A stretch of DNA of 64,000 nucleotides from Achromobacter marplatensis (GCF_002209535.1 NZ_NJIG01000010.1:124001-188000), one strand, 5' to 3'. Positions 26,137 through 35,906 are shown, numbered from the stretch's first letter. Numbers and translations: made by a program. Notes: generated from the letters alone by a model not told the origin.

Positions 26137-27000
26137 TTATTCGCGCGTCAGGCTTTCCAGCAACCACGCGCCCGCGGGGCCCAGCGCGCGCCGTGTGGAC
26201 CATACGACGTCGACCCGGATATGGCGCGGCCAGCCGGGCGCGTTCAGTTCCACCAATTGATCGCGTCCGAAGCGCTGGATCATCCAGCGCGGTAGTTCGG
26301 CCCAGCCGAATCCCAGGCTGGCCATTTCCAGCAGCATCAGATAGCCCGGCGCCGACCACGTCGAGTGCGGCGGCGCGGCGTCCTTGTCGTCCAGCTCGTA
26401 GGTGCTCAGGCGCAATTCGCGTTCGGCCTTGAGCTCGTCGCCCGTGACCCGCTTACGGCCCGCCAGCGGATGGTTGCGCCCCACGCATAGGACGATTTCG
26501 GAAAGCTCGGTCAGCGTCGCGTGCGCCACGTCGGGCGGGTAGGTGTCCTGCGCCGCCATCAGCCCCACATGCGCGCGGCCTTGCTGCACCAGCGCCACCA
26601 CGTCCTCGTATTCCGCGATCAGGCATTCGAAGCGCAGCGCCGGGTAGCGCTGGTCGATCTGGCTGAGCATGTTTTCGAAGGTCTCGGACTGGAACGTGTC
26701 CGACAGCACAACCGTCAGGCGGGGCTCCAGCCCTTCGGCCAGCTGGCTGGCGCTGCGGTTGAGGCGGTCATTCGCGGCCAGCACCTGCAAGGCCTGGCCC
26801 AGCAGCACCTGGCCAGCCTCGGTCAATGCAGGCTGGCGTTGGCTGCGGTCGAACAGGGCAACGTTCAGATCCACTTCCAGGTTGGCGATGGTTTCGCTGA
26901 TGGTGGACTGGCTTTTGCCCAATTTTCGGGCGGCGGCGGAAAACGAGCCTTCCGAGGCGACCTGGGCGAACGCCGCCAGGGATTCTAGGGAGTGGCGCAT
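26137..27000 (-). CDS. LysR-family regulator, divergent from PACE efflux gene
   Basis: A 287-residue LysR regulator with the helix-turn-helix at about residues 5-62 ('LAAFAQVASEGSFSAAARKLGKSQSTISETIANLE'-type) and a C-terminal effector domain. The start at 27000 (MRHSLESL) fits the family; earlier in-frame starts add a leader of no LysR character. It is divergent from the PACE efflux gene with a palindromic T-N11-A site between, the arrangement seen for AceR/aceI in Acinetobacter. Confidence 0.92.
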   Translation of the reverse strand: MRHSLESLAAFAQVASEGSFSAAARKLGKSQSTISETIANLEVDLNVALFDRSQRQPALTEAGQVLLGQALQVLAANDRLNRSASQLAEGLEPRLTVVLSDTFQSETFENMLSQIDQRYPALRFECLIAEYEDVVALVQQGRAHVGLMAAQDTYPPDVAHATLTELSEIVLCVGRNHPLAGRKRVTGDELKAERELRLSTYELDDKDAAPPHSTWSAPGYLMLLEMASLGFGWAELPRWMIQRFGRDQLVELNAPGWPRHIRVDVVWSTRRALGPAGAWLLESLTRE

Positions 27001-27017
27001 GGGCAGTGGGATGGGGT

Positions 27018-27032
27018 ATCGGTTTTTCCGAT
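27018..27032. promoter_or_regulatory. LysR box between regulator and PACE gene
   Basis: ATCGG and CCGAT flank five T as a perfect inverted repeat, and the 15-bp unit fits the T-N11-A consensus of LysR operators (T at 27019, A at 27031). It lies 18 bp from the LysR start and 76 bp from the efflux start. Confidence 0.55.
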
Positions 27033-27107
27033 GGATATGATCTTTATCGTACCGGAAATATCGTCGAAAATCGTCTCCATTCTGTAGCAACCGACCTCAG
27101 GTGGGTC

Positions 27108-27593
27108 ATGACGCAAGCCACTAAAACCCTTAAAGAACGTTTCTTCCACGCTTTCCTGTTCGAAATCCTCGCCATCGGCCTGTGCGCGCCCGCTGCCGCC
27201 TGGGCCATGGGCAAATCCCTGTTTGAAATGGGGGTGCTGACCGCGGTCATCGCTTGGATCGCGCTGGTCTGGAACATGATCTACAACGCCGGTTTCGACC
27301 GCGTCGAGAACCGCTTCGGCTGGACCCGCAACCTGCGCGTGCGTATCGTGCACGCGTTCGGGTTCGAACTGGGCCTGATCCTGATCGTGATCCCGCTGGC
27401 GGCCTGGTGGCTCAGCATCAGCCTGTGGGAAGCCTTCGTGCTGGATATCGCCCTGGTGCTGTTCTATCTGCCCTACGCGTTCCTGTACAACCTGGCCTAC
27501 GACCGGTCGCGCCCGCGCGTCATGCAATGGCTGAACCGGGGCAAGGCGGGCGCCGTGCCCCCGGTTGCGGTCCCGGCCGCTACGCGTCAATGA
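27108..27593 (+). CDS. PACE-family (AceI-like) efflux transporter
   Basis: A 161-residue protein made of two tandem bacterial transmembrane pair domains, each with two helices: about residues 8-68 ('RFFHAFLFEILAIGLCAPAAAW', 'NMIYNAGFDRVE') and 76-140 ('RIVHAFGFELGLILIVIPLAAWW', 'FLYNLAYDR'). The helix-1 Glu essential in AceI is present in 'LFEI'. The family exports chlorhexidine, acriflavine and short diamines. It overlaps the convergent GntR gene by 14 bp. Confidence 0.92.
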   Translation: MTQATKTLKERFFHAFLFEILAIGLCAPAAAWAMGKSLFEMGVLTAVIAWIALVWNMIYNAGFDRVENRFGWTRNLRVRIVHAFGFELGLILIVIPLAAWWLSISLWEAFVLDIALVLFYLPYAFLYNLAYDRSRPRVMQWLNRGKAGAVPPVAVPAATRQ

Positions 27594-28230
27594 CCTTGCG
27601 CGTGAACATCTCCAGGTAGTCCATCAGCGAATCCGCGCCCTTGATGGCGGCGGATTCGTTGCCCGTGGCAATGCCCTGCGCCATCAGCATGTGGCGGCGG
27701 GCGCCTTCGGCGATATCGCCTTCGTGCTGATAGGCGTACCAGAAGCGCCGGCACTGGATGATCAGCGGTTCCACGGCATTCACGGCAGACGCATTGCGGC
27801 ACGCCTCGTGGCAGACGTAGTCCAGCAACTGGTCGGCATGCATGTATTCATCCAGGTTGCCGCCTTCCGAGGCGCGGATCATCTGCGCCGCGCAGTCCAC
27901 GATCTGGGTGCGTTGCGCGGGCGTGGCGCGCCGCGCCGCGCTGGCGGCGATCAATTGCTCCAGTGCGCGGCGGGTCTGGATCAGGTCCATGTGGTCCGCC
28001 AGCTGGATCATCGACACGCGCAAGCCCCGCCGGGGCTCCTGGCGGATCAGCCCGGCCGCCACCATGCGCAGCAGCGCCTCGCGCAGCGGCGTGCGCCCCA
28101 GGCCGGTCTTTTCCACCAGATCCGCTTCCACGACCGCGCTGCCAGGCTGCAACTGCAGCGTGGCGATCATGCTCTCGATCTGGTCGTAGGCGACGTCCGC
28201 GGCGCGTCGCTTGGGTTCTGCTCCTGCCAT
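27580..28230 (-). CDS. GntR-family (FCD type) regulator at the end of the liv operon
   Basis: A 216-residue regulator with the GntR winged helix at about residues 10-72 ('AYDQIESMIATLQLQPGSAV', 'LGRTPLREALLRMVAAGLI') and an FCD ligand domain carrying a metal-site pattern ('DEYMHADQLLDYVCHEAC'). Its ATG at 28230 shares bases with the livM stop (TGATG), so it is translated as the last gene of the dapA-like/liv operon and is the natural candidate for its feedback regulator. Confidence 0.9.
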   Translation of the reverse strand: MAGAEPKRRAADVAYDQIESMIATLQLQPGSAVVEADLVEKTGLGRTPLREALLRMVAAGLIRQEPRRGLRVSMIQLADHMDLIQTRRALEQLIAASAARRATPAQRTQIVDCAAQMIRASEGGNLDEYMHADQLLDYVCHEACRNASAVNAVEPLIIQCRRFWYAYQHEGDIAEGARRHMLMAQGIATGNESAAIKGADSLMDYLEMFTRKVIDA

Positions 28231-29195
28231 CAATTATTGTTTTCCTTCGTTTTGCGCCACTGCGTGTAGGCCAGCCATTCGCCGACGAACCCGCGTCGGA
28301 AGAACGACACGCACAACACGAAAATCAGCCCGATGACGATCGTGACCACGTCGCCCAGGGTGGCAAGGTAATTCTGCAAGCTCACAACCAGCGTCGCACC
28401 GACCACGGGGCCCCAGACCGTGCCGATGCCGCCCAGGAGCGTCATCAGCAGCACTTCGGTGGAGGTGGCCAGCGACACGTCGTTCAGCGCCACCAGTTGA
28501 AGCACCAGCGCCTTGAGCGAACCGGCCAGGCCGGCGACCGAGGCGGACAGCACGAAGGCCAGCAGCTTGCACCGATCCGTATCGTAACCTAGCGAAATGG
28601 CGCGCGGCGCGTTGTCCCGGATGGTCTTGAGCACCTGGCCAAAGGGCGAATGGATCACCCGGTAGACGAACAGGAAGCCCAGCACGAAAACCCCCAGTGC
28701 GAAGTAATACATGTTCGTGTCCACGCTCAGGTCCGCCAGGCCCAGGAACTTGCCGCGGGGGATGCCCTGCATGCCGTCCTCGCCGCGCGTCCAGCCTACC
28801 TGCACCGCCATGAAGTACGCCACCTGCGACAGCGCCAGCGTGATCATCGCGAAATAGATGCCGGTGCGCCGGATGGCCAGCCAGCCGATCGCATAGCCGA
28901 TGGCGGCGGCCATCGCCACGCCGCAAAGCATGGCGATTTCGGGCGGCAGGCCGCGCGCGCCGAACAGGATCATCATTTCGCCGGCGGCGTATCCGGCCCA
29001 GCCGAAGAACGCCGCGTGGCCGAACGACACCAGGCCGGTGAAACCCGTCAGCAGGTTGAACGCCAGCGCAAACAGCGCAAAGCACAGCACCTTCATCACG
29101 AACACGGGGTAGACGATCTGGGGAAAGAAGGGCACCAGCAGCGCGGGCACAAGGAGCAACGCCAGGATGCGGATCGAAAGGGGAATGCGCGGCAC
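28230..29195 (-). CDS. livM: Branched-chain amino acid ABC transporter permease LivM
   Basis: A 321-residue inner-membrane permease with eight to nine helices and the LivM signature 'FNLLTGFTGLVSFGHAAFFGWAGYAAG' region and EAA-like loop 'VIHSPFGQVLKTIRDNAPRAISLGYDT'. It starts at GTG (29195) one base after the livH stop. With LivH it forms the channel of a HAAT-type importer for branched-chain amino acids or related compounds. Confidence 0.95.
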   Translation of the reverse strand: MPRIPLSIRILALLLVPALLVPFFPQIVYPVFVMKVLCFALFALAFNLLTGFTGLVSFGHAAFFGWAGYAAGEMMILFGARGLPPEIAMLCGVAMAAAIGYAIGWLAIRRTGIYFAMITLALSQVAYFMAVQVGWTRGEDGMQGIPRGKFLGLADLSVDTNMYYFALGVFVLGFLFVYRVIHSPFGQVLKTIRDNAPRAISLGYDTDRCKLLAFVLSASVAGLAGSLKALVLQLVALNDVSLATSTEVLLMTLLGGIGTVWGPVVGATLVVSLQNYLATLGDVVTIVIGLIFVLCVSFFRRGFVGEWLAYTQWRKTKENNN

Positions 29196-29196
29196 C

Positions 29197-30099
29197 TTAT
29201 TTCTCCTTGCCGAACAGGCCGGCCGGGCGCATCAGCAACACGATGGCCATCACGATGAACACGACCACGGTGGACGCTTCGGGATAGAACACTTTGGTCA
29301 GGCCCTCCAGCAGGCCCAGCGCCAGGCCGGTGACGATGGCGCCCATGATGGAGCCCAGCCCGCCGATCACCACCACGGCGAACACGATGTTCAGCAGGTT
29401 CGAGCCCATCAGCGGATTGATCTGCATGACGGGCGCCGCCAGCACGCCGGCCACACCCGCCAGCGCCACGCCGAAGCCGTAGGTCAGCGTGATCATCACC
29501 GGCACGTTCACGCCGAAGGCCTGCAGCAGCTTCGGGTTTTCGGTGCCGGCGCGCAGCATCGCGCCCAGCCGGGTGCGTTCGAACAGGTACCAGGTCGCGA
29601 TGCACAGCGTCAGCGACGCCACCACCACGAAACCTCGGTACGCCGGCAGGAACATGAAGCCCAGGTCGAACCCGCCCTGCAGGATCTCGGGCGGCTCGTA
29701 GCCCACCCCCGAGATGCCGTAGAAGTAGCGGAATCCGCCCTCCATCATCAGCGCGATGCCGAACGTCAGCAGCAGCCCGTACAGGTGGTCCAGGTGATAC
29801 AGCCGTTTAAGCAGCGTCTTCTCGATCACGACGCCGACCGCACCCACCAGTAGAGGCGCGAGGATCAGCGCGGCCCAGAAGTTGATCTGCACGCCGGGTC
29901 CCAGCAGCTGCGGCAGCTGCGTGAAGCCGATCCACGCCAGGAACGCCGCCATCATGAACTGGGCGCCATGCGTGAAGTTGACGATGTTGAGCAGGCCGAA
30001 AATAATGGCCAGGCCCATGCTCAGGATGGCGTAGAAGCAGCCGTTGATCAGCCCCACCAGCAGTTGGGCGAGCAGGGCGGGAAGGGAGATGTCGAACAT
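29197..30099 (-). CDS. livH: Branched-chain amino acid ABC transporter permease LivH
   Basis: A 300-residue permease. The family start 'LVGLINGCFYAILSMGLAIIFGLLNIVNFTHG' and loop 'RTRLGAMLRAGTENPKLLQAFGVNV' are present, with about eight helices. It pairs with LivM and receives solute from the binding protein encoded 27 bp upstream. Confidence 0.95.
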   Translation of the reverse strand: MFDISLPALLAQLLVGLINGCFYAILSMGLAIIFGLLNIVNFTHGAQFMMAAFLAWIGFTQLPQLLGPGVQINFWAALILAPLLVGAVGVVIEKTLLKRLYHLDHLYGLLLTFGIALMMEGGFRYFYGISGVGYEPPEILQGGFDLGFMFLPAYRGFVVVASLTLCIATWYLFERTRLGAMLRAGTENPKLLQAFGVNVPVMITLTYGFGVALAGVAGVLAAPVMQINPLMGSNLLNIVFAVVVIGGLGSIMGAIVTGLALGLLEGLTKVFYPEASTVVVFIVMAIVLLMRPAGLFGKEK

Positions 30100-30126
30100 G
30101 ATGGGCGGCGGGCGGCGTGGGTGGCG

Positions 30127-31332
30127 TTACGCCTTGTTCAACGGGCAGGCGGCCTGGGGCTTGGGGAAAACGTCTTCGCCCTTGAGTACCGATTTCACGT
30201 TGTAGTAGTCCCACGGGGCCTTGGACTGCGCCGGCGTCTTCACCTGCAACAGCAGCATGTCGTGCACCAGGGCGCCGTCCGCGCGCAGTTTCCCGTTGCG
30301 GATCACGGCGTCGTTGATGGTCATCTCGCGCAGCTTGGCCATCACGGTGGGCGCGTCGTCCGTGCCCGCGGCTTCGATCGCCTTCAGGTAGGACAAGGTG
30401 GCGGAATACACCCCGGCCTGCGAGGCCGTCGGCATCTTCTTGGCTTTCTCGAAGAACTTCTTGGCCCAGGCGCGCGAGGCGTCGTCGTAGTCCCAATAGA
30501 ACGCCTCGGTCAGGTACATGCCCTGCGCCTTGGGCAGGCCCATGCTGTGCACGTCCGAGATGTACGTCAGCAGCGGCGCCACGATCTGCTTCTTGTTGAT
30601 GCCGAATTCGTTGGCTTGCTTGACGGCGTTGACGGTGTCGTTGCCGGCGTTGGCCAGCGCGATCACGTCCGCCTTCGAGGCTTGCGCCTTCAGCAGGAAG
30701 GACGAGAAGTCATTGCCCGGGAACGGGTGGCGCGACACGCCCACGACCGTGCCGCCGTTTTCCTTGATGACCTCGGTCGCGTCCTTTTCCAGCGAGTGGC
30801 CGAAGGTGTAGTCGGCGGTGATGAAGTACCAGGTCTTCTTGCCTTCCTGGACCAGCGCGCGCGCCGTGCCGGCCGCCAGCGCGTAGGTGTTCGTGGTCCA
30901 TTGCGCGTTCAGCGGCGAGCACTTCTCGCCCAGGATGGCGGTGGACAGCCCGGCCGACGGCATCGTCACGCGGTTCTTCTGCTTGGCGATCTCCATCACC
31001 GCCAGCGCGGTGGACGCGGTGGGGAAGTCGGTGATCATATCGACCTTGCCCTGGTCGAACCATTCGCGCGCCAGGTTGGCGGCCACGTCGGGCTTGTTCT
31101 GGTGGTCGGCGGCCACCACTTCCACGGGCTTGCCCAGCACCTTGTTGCCCATCTCTTCGGCGGCAAGGCGGGCCGCGATCACGGAGCCATTGCCGGCCAG
31201 GTCGGAATACACGCCGGACAGGTCGGTCAGCACGCCGACCTTGACGACATCGTCGCTGATCTTGGTCTGCGCATGGACCGCGCCGGCCGCGCCCAGGGTA
31301 AGCAGCGCTGCTGCGATTCGATTCAATTTCAT
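30127..31332 (-). CDS. livK: LivK-type periplasmic substrate-binding protein
   Basis: A 401-residue periplasmic binding protein with a Sec signal (MKLNRIAAALLTLGAAGAVHA). The mature part follows the HAAT pattern: 'VKVGVLTDLSGVYSDLAGNG', 'MITDFPTASTALAVMEIAKQ', 'TADYTFGHSLEKDATEVIKENGG' and 'AGVYSATLSYLKAIEAAGT'. The ATG at 31332 is preceded by CGGAG. The true ligand may be an aromatic or organic acid, since a DapA-family aldolase heads the operon; liv gene names reflect family only. Confidence 0.93.
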   Translation of the reverse strand: MKLNRIAAALLTLGAAGAVHAQTKISDDVVKVGVLTDLSGVYSDLAGNGSVIAARLAAEEMGNKVLGKPVEVVAADHQNKPDVAANLAREWFDQGKVDMITDFPTASTALAVMEIAKQKNRVTMPSAGLSTAILGEKCSPLNAQWTTNTYALAAGTARALVQEGKKTWYFITADYTFGHSLEKDATEVIKENGGTVVGVSRHPFPGNDFSSFLLKAQASKADVIALANAGNDTVNAVKQANEFGINKKQIVAPLLTYISDVHSMGLPKAQGMYLTEAFYWDYDDASRAWAKKFFEKAKKMPTASQAGVYSATLSYLKAIEAAGTDDAPTVMAKLREMTINDAVIRNGKLRADGALVHDMLLLQVKTPAQSKAPWDYYNVKSVLKGEDVFPKPQAACPLNKA

Positions 31333-31388
31333 CTGACTACGCTCCGTGTAGGAAGGGGACTGCGGTCGGAAGGAGTACAGCGGGGACA

Positions 31389-32106
<718 letters not shown>

Positions 32107-32114
<8 letters not shown>

Positions 32115-32862
32115 CTTCGGCTCCCATGTAGGCTTCGCGCACCGCGGGGTTTTCCGACACGGTCGCGTAAGGCCCTTCCGCCAGGATCTCGCCCCGCTGC
32201 AAAACGGTGATGGTGTCGGAGATGTCCGCCACCACTTTCATGTTGTGTTCGACCATCAGGATCGTGCGGCCGGCGGATACCTGTTTGATCAGGTGCTTGA
32301 CCCGGTCCACGTCTTCGTGGCCCATGCCCTGCGTGGGTTCGTCCAGCAGCAGCAGTTCGGGCTCCAGCGCCAGCGTGGTCGCGATTTCCAGGGTGCGCTT
32401 GCGGCCGTAGGGCAAGTCGCCGGCCGCCACGTCCAGATGGGTGCGCAGGCCTACCTGGTCCAGCAGTTCCTCCACGCGGTGGTGCAGGCTTTCCAGCGTG
32501 CGCTCCGACCGCCAGAAGCAATAGTCCACGCCCAGCTTGCGCTGCAAGGCCACGCGTACGTTCTCGCGCACCGACAGCTGCGGGAACACGGCGGATATCT
32601 GGAATGAACGCACGATGCCGCGACGCGCGGTCTGCGCGGGGCGTTCCTGCGTGATGTCCACGCCGTCGTACAGGATCTCGCCGCGCGTCGGGATGTGGAA
32701 CTTGGTCAGCAGGTTGAAGAAGGTGGTCTTGCCCGCGCCATTGGGGCCGATCAGCGCGTGGATGGCGCCGCGCCGCACGCTCAGGTCGACGTTGTTGACC
32801 GCCACGAAACCGCGGAATTCCTTGGTCAGGCCCCGGGTTTGAAGGATGATGTCGCTTTGCAT
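32107..32862 (-). CDS. livG: LivG-type ABC transporter ATPase
   Basis: A 251-residue ABC ATPase with Walker A GPNGAGKTT, the LivG extra segment ('RGIVRSFQISAVFPQLSVRENVRVALQ'), a signature loop altered to 'LPYGRKRTLEIATTLA' as usual in LivG, Walker B 'LLLLDEPTQGM' and 'MVEHNMKVVADISDTITVLQRGEILAEG'. The start MQSDIIL at 32862 is 103 bp after the dapA-like stop; longer frames run into the gap. Confidence 0.95.
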
Positions 32863-32965
32863 GTTGTCCGATAGGCGTGCTTGGGGACAGGCCCCTCCGC
32901 GCACGGCGGTCTTGCCGCGCGGCGGAGGGTTCGTGCTGCGGGGTGCTGCGTCCGGAAATGGGCGC

Positions 32966-33877
32966 TTACGTCGACTGGTATTGCTTGGGGCGCTTGGCCA
33001 GCGAGGCCTGGATGATGGCGGTGCAGCGTTCGCGCTCGGCGCCGACCAGCGGCAGGCGCGGGCGGCGCACATGCTCGTTGCCCACGCCGGCCAGGGTTTC
33101 GGCCAGCTTGATGTTCTGCACCAGCTTGGTGGACACATCCAGGTGCAACAGCGGCGTGAACCATTGGTAGAGTGCCAGCGCCTCTTGCCACTTGCCGGCC
33201 TTCATCAGGTCATACAGCGCGACGGTTTCGCGCGGGAAGGCGGTAACGAGGCCGGCCAGCAGCCCGTCCGCGCCCAACGCCAGCGCTTCGAACGACAGGT
33301 CGTCCACGCCGATGAACAACTGGTAGCGCGTGCCCAGCGCATTGCGCAGGTCGGTCAGGCGGCGCACGTCGTCGCTGCTCTCCTTGATGGCTACCAGCCA
33401 CGGGCAGTCGGCCAGTTCGACCATGTGCTCGGTCTTCAGGTCCACGCGGTAGGCGACCGGGTTGTTGTAGATCATGCAGGGTTTTTGCGCCGCTTCCGCC
33501 ATGGTGCGGATGCTCTGCATCGCTTCGCGCGCGTCCGCCACGTAGATCAGCGACGGCATCAGCATGAAGCCATCCACCCCGATGTCGACGGCGGCCTTGA
33601 TGAAGCGCAGCGCTTCGCGGGTGCTGGTTTCCGACACGTTGGCCAGCACCGGGATGCGGCCGGCGCTGACTTCCACCGCGCACCGCGTGACCTCGAGCTT
33701 TTCTTCCAGCGTCAGGGTGCTGGCTTCGCCCAGCGAGCCGCAGGTGACCAGGCCGTGGACCCCGTTGTCGATCAGGAAGCTGAAATGCTTGCGCATCGCT
33801 TCGAAGTCGAGGGTTTCGTCGGCATGGAATTTACTGGTGACGGCAGGAAATACGCCCTGCCAACGCACGTTGTTCAA
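32966..33877 (-). CDS. DapA/N-acetylneuraminate-lyase-family aldolase or dehydratase
   Basis: A 303-residue class I aldolase barrel. The Schiff-base Lys165 ('VAIKESSDD') and Tyr137 ('MIYNNP') are present. The DHDPS Thr-Thr pair is replaced ('CGSLGE') and the DHDPS Arg after the Tyr is missing, so it is unlikely to make dihydrodipicolinate; a 2-oxo acid aldolase or dehydratase role is more likely. The TTG start at 33877 is chosen for GAGGAG seven bases upstream. It heads the liv operon and may act on the imported solute or a breakdown product. Confidence 0.88.
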   Translation of the reverse strand: MNNVRWQGVFPAVTSKFHADETLDFEAMRKHFSFLIDNGVHGLVTCGSLGEASTLTLEEKLEVTRCAVEVSAGRIPVLANVSETSTREALRFIKAAVDIGVDGFMLMPSLIYVADAREAMQSIRTMAEAAQKPCMIYNNPVAYRVDLKTEHMVELADCPWLVAIKESSDDVRRLTDLRNALGTRYQLFIGVDDLSFEALALGADGLLAGLVTAFPRETVALYDLMKAGKWQEALALYQWFTPLLHLDVSTKLVQNIKLAETLAGVGNEHVRRPRLPLVGAERERCTAIIQASLAKRPKQYQST

Positions 33878-33945
33878 CTGGCTTCTCCTCAAGATGCCGT
33901 CGCTTCAATGGCGGAGCGGCGAGCAGGAGCAAAGTCTAATATTCG

Positions 33946-33985
33946 TTAAATATATTTAATAGATATTTTTAGTTGGGAATTTCCC
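33946..33985 (-). promoter_or_regulatory. AT-rich palindrome upstream of the dapA-like/liv operon
   Basis: TTAAATATATTTAA at 33946-33959 is a perfect 14-bp palindrome, flanked by ATAT on both sides, in the only AT-rich stretch of this region; GGGAATTTCCC (33975-33985) is a second palindrome. They lie 69-108 bp upstream of the operon start, where promoter and operator are expected. The operon's own GntR protein is a candidate binder, though the site does not match the usual FCD consensus. Confidence 0.45.
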
Positions 33986-34047
33986 GAGATCGGGTTTTCC
34001 CGGCGCGTCGGCATGAATGGGGCGGGAAAGAAAAAGGGGCGGGCAAG

Positions 34048-34074
34048 AAAACGCCCCGCGCAAGCGGCGGGGCG
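34048..34074 (-). terminator. Intrinsic terminator after the cidR-hydrolase unit
   Basis: On the minus strand an 8-bp stem CGCCCCGC/GCGGGGCG (34067-34074 and 34052-34059) with a 7-base loop is followed by TTTT (34048-34051), 19 bp past the hydrolase stop. Confidence 0.6.
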
Positions 34075-34092
34075 GCATAGGGCGAGTGGGCG

Positions 34093-35019
34093 TCAGCCGG
34101 CTTTGCGCGTGTAGGCCCGGGTGGCGTCCTGCATGAAGGTCTTGACCGCGGCGTCGTACTGCGGACCGCTGCGGAAGGCGCCCGAGTGCGAGGCGCCTTC
34201 GATCTTCACCAGCCGCTTCAGGTCCGGCGCCACATTGCGCGCGGCGGCGAACAATTCGTCGCTCATCGTGTGCGGCACCACGCGGTCGGCCGTGCCGTGC
34301 ATGAATAGCATGGGCGTGTGCATGCGGGCCAGCTTGTCCACCGAATCGAAGGGCTGCGTGACCAGCAGCCCGGCGCCCGGCACCTTGCCCCAACGCAGGG
34401 TGCCCAGCATGGCGCCGATGCTGGTGAAGCTGGATTCCACGATCAAGCCCGCAAATTCCGGCTGTTCGGGGCGCGCGGCCAAGTCGATGGCGATGGCGCC
34501 GCCCAGGCTATGCCCGTAGACAAAGCGGCGCGCGGGGTCGGGCTGCAGCCGGGCCAGTTCCTTCAGCCCGGCCATCGCGTCTTCCAGCGCGCTTTCTTCG
34601 GACGGCAGGCGCGGGGTCGAGGCGCCGAAACCGCGGTAGTCGATGGCCAGCACCGAATAACCCATGCGCGTCCAGCCGTCGATGCGGAAGGCGCTGCCGT
34701 TCAGGTTCCAGCGCGCGCCATGCAGATACAGCACCGTGGGCGCGCCCGCCTTGGGGCTTTGCCAGTACCAGGCGCGCACCTTGTCGCCGTTGGCCAGCGC
34801 CAGGTCGTAGACCTCGGTGCCGGCGGCGGGTTCGCGCCACCAGGTCTGCGGTTCGGATTGGGGCGAGAAGATCGTCTGGCGTTGCCAGGAGTCCAGCTGC
34901 GAGCAGCCCACGACGCTGGCGGCGGCAAGCAGGGCGGCGACGAAAAGCCGGCGGGCGGAGAGTCGGGGCAAGGCGGGCATGAAAACTATGACCCTGTCGG
35001 GCCGATTGGGTTCCGGCAT
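34093..35019 (-). CDS. Alpha/beta hydrolase lipoprotein, coupled to cidR
   Basis: A 308-residue serine hydrolase. After a short hydrophilic start comes a lipoprotein signal (about residues 20-43, ending VVGCSQL). The fold marks are 'PTVLYLHGARWNLNGS' (oxyanion region), the nucleophile elbow 'VYGHSLGGAIA', and 'LFMHGTADRVVPHTMSDELFA' with the acid and 'EGASHSGAF' with the His. Its ATG at 35019 overlaps the LysR stop (TGATG) and has CGGAG upstream, so it is translationally coupled to cidR. The substrate is unknown; it probably sits in the periplasm or outer envelope. Confidence 0.85.
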   Translation of the reverse strand: MPEPNRPDRVIVFMPALPRLSARRLFVAALLAAASVVGCSQLDSWQRQTIFSPQSEPQTWWREPAAGTEVYDLALANGDKVRAWYWQSPKAGAPTVLYLHGARWNLNGSAFRIDGWTRMGYSVLAIDYRGFGASTPRLPSEESALEDAMAGLKELARLQPDPARRFVYGHSLGGAIAIDLAARPEQPEFAGLIVESSFTSIGAMLGTLRWGKVPGAGLLVTQPFDSVDKLARMHTPMLFMHGTADRVVPHTMSDELFAAARNVAPDLKRLVKIEGASHSGAFRSGPQYDAAVKTFMQDATRAYTRKAG

Positions 35020-35906
35020 CAGGATACTCCGGGATGCTCCTCCCGCGTGAGCGCCAGCCACGCCTGCGCGGCATGCGACAGGTAGCCGCCGCGCCGCCAG
35101 ACCAGCACCATTTCCCAATCGGTGCCGGGGTCGCGCAGTGGTACGCGGCACACGCCTGCGGGCAGGGCGTCACGCGCCTTCAGCCGCGGCAGGAAGGCCA
35201 CGCCCAGTCCGGCGGCTACCAGCGCCACGATGAAATCGATCTGGCCGCTTCGGGCCGCGATGGCCGGGGTAAAGCCCGCGCGCTGGCAGGCGTCATGGAG
35301 GATGCGGTTCAGGGCAAAGCCGGTCTCGAACAGGATGAACGGCGACTCGCGCAGATCGGCCAGTCCCACCGACTCGGCATGCGCGAACGGGTGGTCGGCG
35401 GGCAACAACGCCATCAGCGGCTCACGCGCCACAGGCTGCCATTCCACGTGGTCAGGCACGGGTTGCAGCGACGCCGCCAGCTCGACTTCGCCGGCCATCA
35501 CCATTTCCTCCAGCCGGCGGCTGCCGTGCTCCACCAGGCTGATCTCAATCTGCGGATAGCGGCTGCGAAAGCGGGCAAACATCGGCGCAAACAGCGAACT
35601 GCTGCCCAGCGGCGGCAATCCCAGGCGCAGGATGCCGCGCTTGAGCCCCTTCAGGTCGTCCAGTTCGGCGTACAGGTCGTCGCGTTCGGCCAACATCGCC
35701 ACGGCCCGCCGGTAGACGATCTCGCCCGCCTCCGTCAGCCGGACGGGCTGCGCCTGGCGGTCCAGCAACGGCAGGCCAAGCTCGTCTTCCAACTGGCGCA
35801 CGGCCTTGCTGACCGTGGGCTGCGTGGCGTAGATGGTCTTGGCGGCCTGGGAAAAGCCGCCTTGGCGGACGACTTCCACCAAGGCGCGCAAGGGGCGCAG
35901 GTCCAT
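35019..35906 (-). CDS. cidR: LysR regulator of the cidAB module (CidR-like)
   Basis: A 295-residue LysR regulator with helix-turn-helix at about residues 3-62 ('LRALVEVVRQGGFSQAAKTIYATQPTVSKAVRQLE'-type). It is divergent from cidA-cidB, the arrangement in which CidR-type proteins activate the holin-like genes, in staphylococci and Bacillus in response to acetate or overflow metabolism. The adjacent gap (35907-36002) holds ATTC/GAAT half-sites around TTCGAA. The cidR name rests on context. Confidence 0.85.
   Translation of the reverse strand: MDLRPLRALVEVVRQGGFSQAAKTIYATQPTVSKAVRQLEDELGLPLLDRQAQPVRLTEAGEIVYRRAVAMLAERDDLYAELDDLKGLKRGILRLGLPPLGSSSLFAPMFARFRSRYPQIEISLVEHGSRRLEEMVMAGEVELAASLQPVPDHVEWQPVAREPLMALLPADHPFAHAESVGLADLRESPFILFETGFALNRILHDACQRAGFTPAIAARSGQIDFIVALVAAGLGVAFLPRLKARDALPAGVCRVPLRDPGTDWEMVLVWRRGGYLSHAAQAWLALTREEHPGVS

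Noticed and set aside
32966-33877. Annotation as dapA (dihydrodipicolinate synthase).
   Set aside because: The catalytic Lys and Tyr are present but the Thr-Thr motif and the substrate-binding Arg are replaced, and the gene heads a liv-type transport operon rather than a lysine pathway context.
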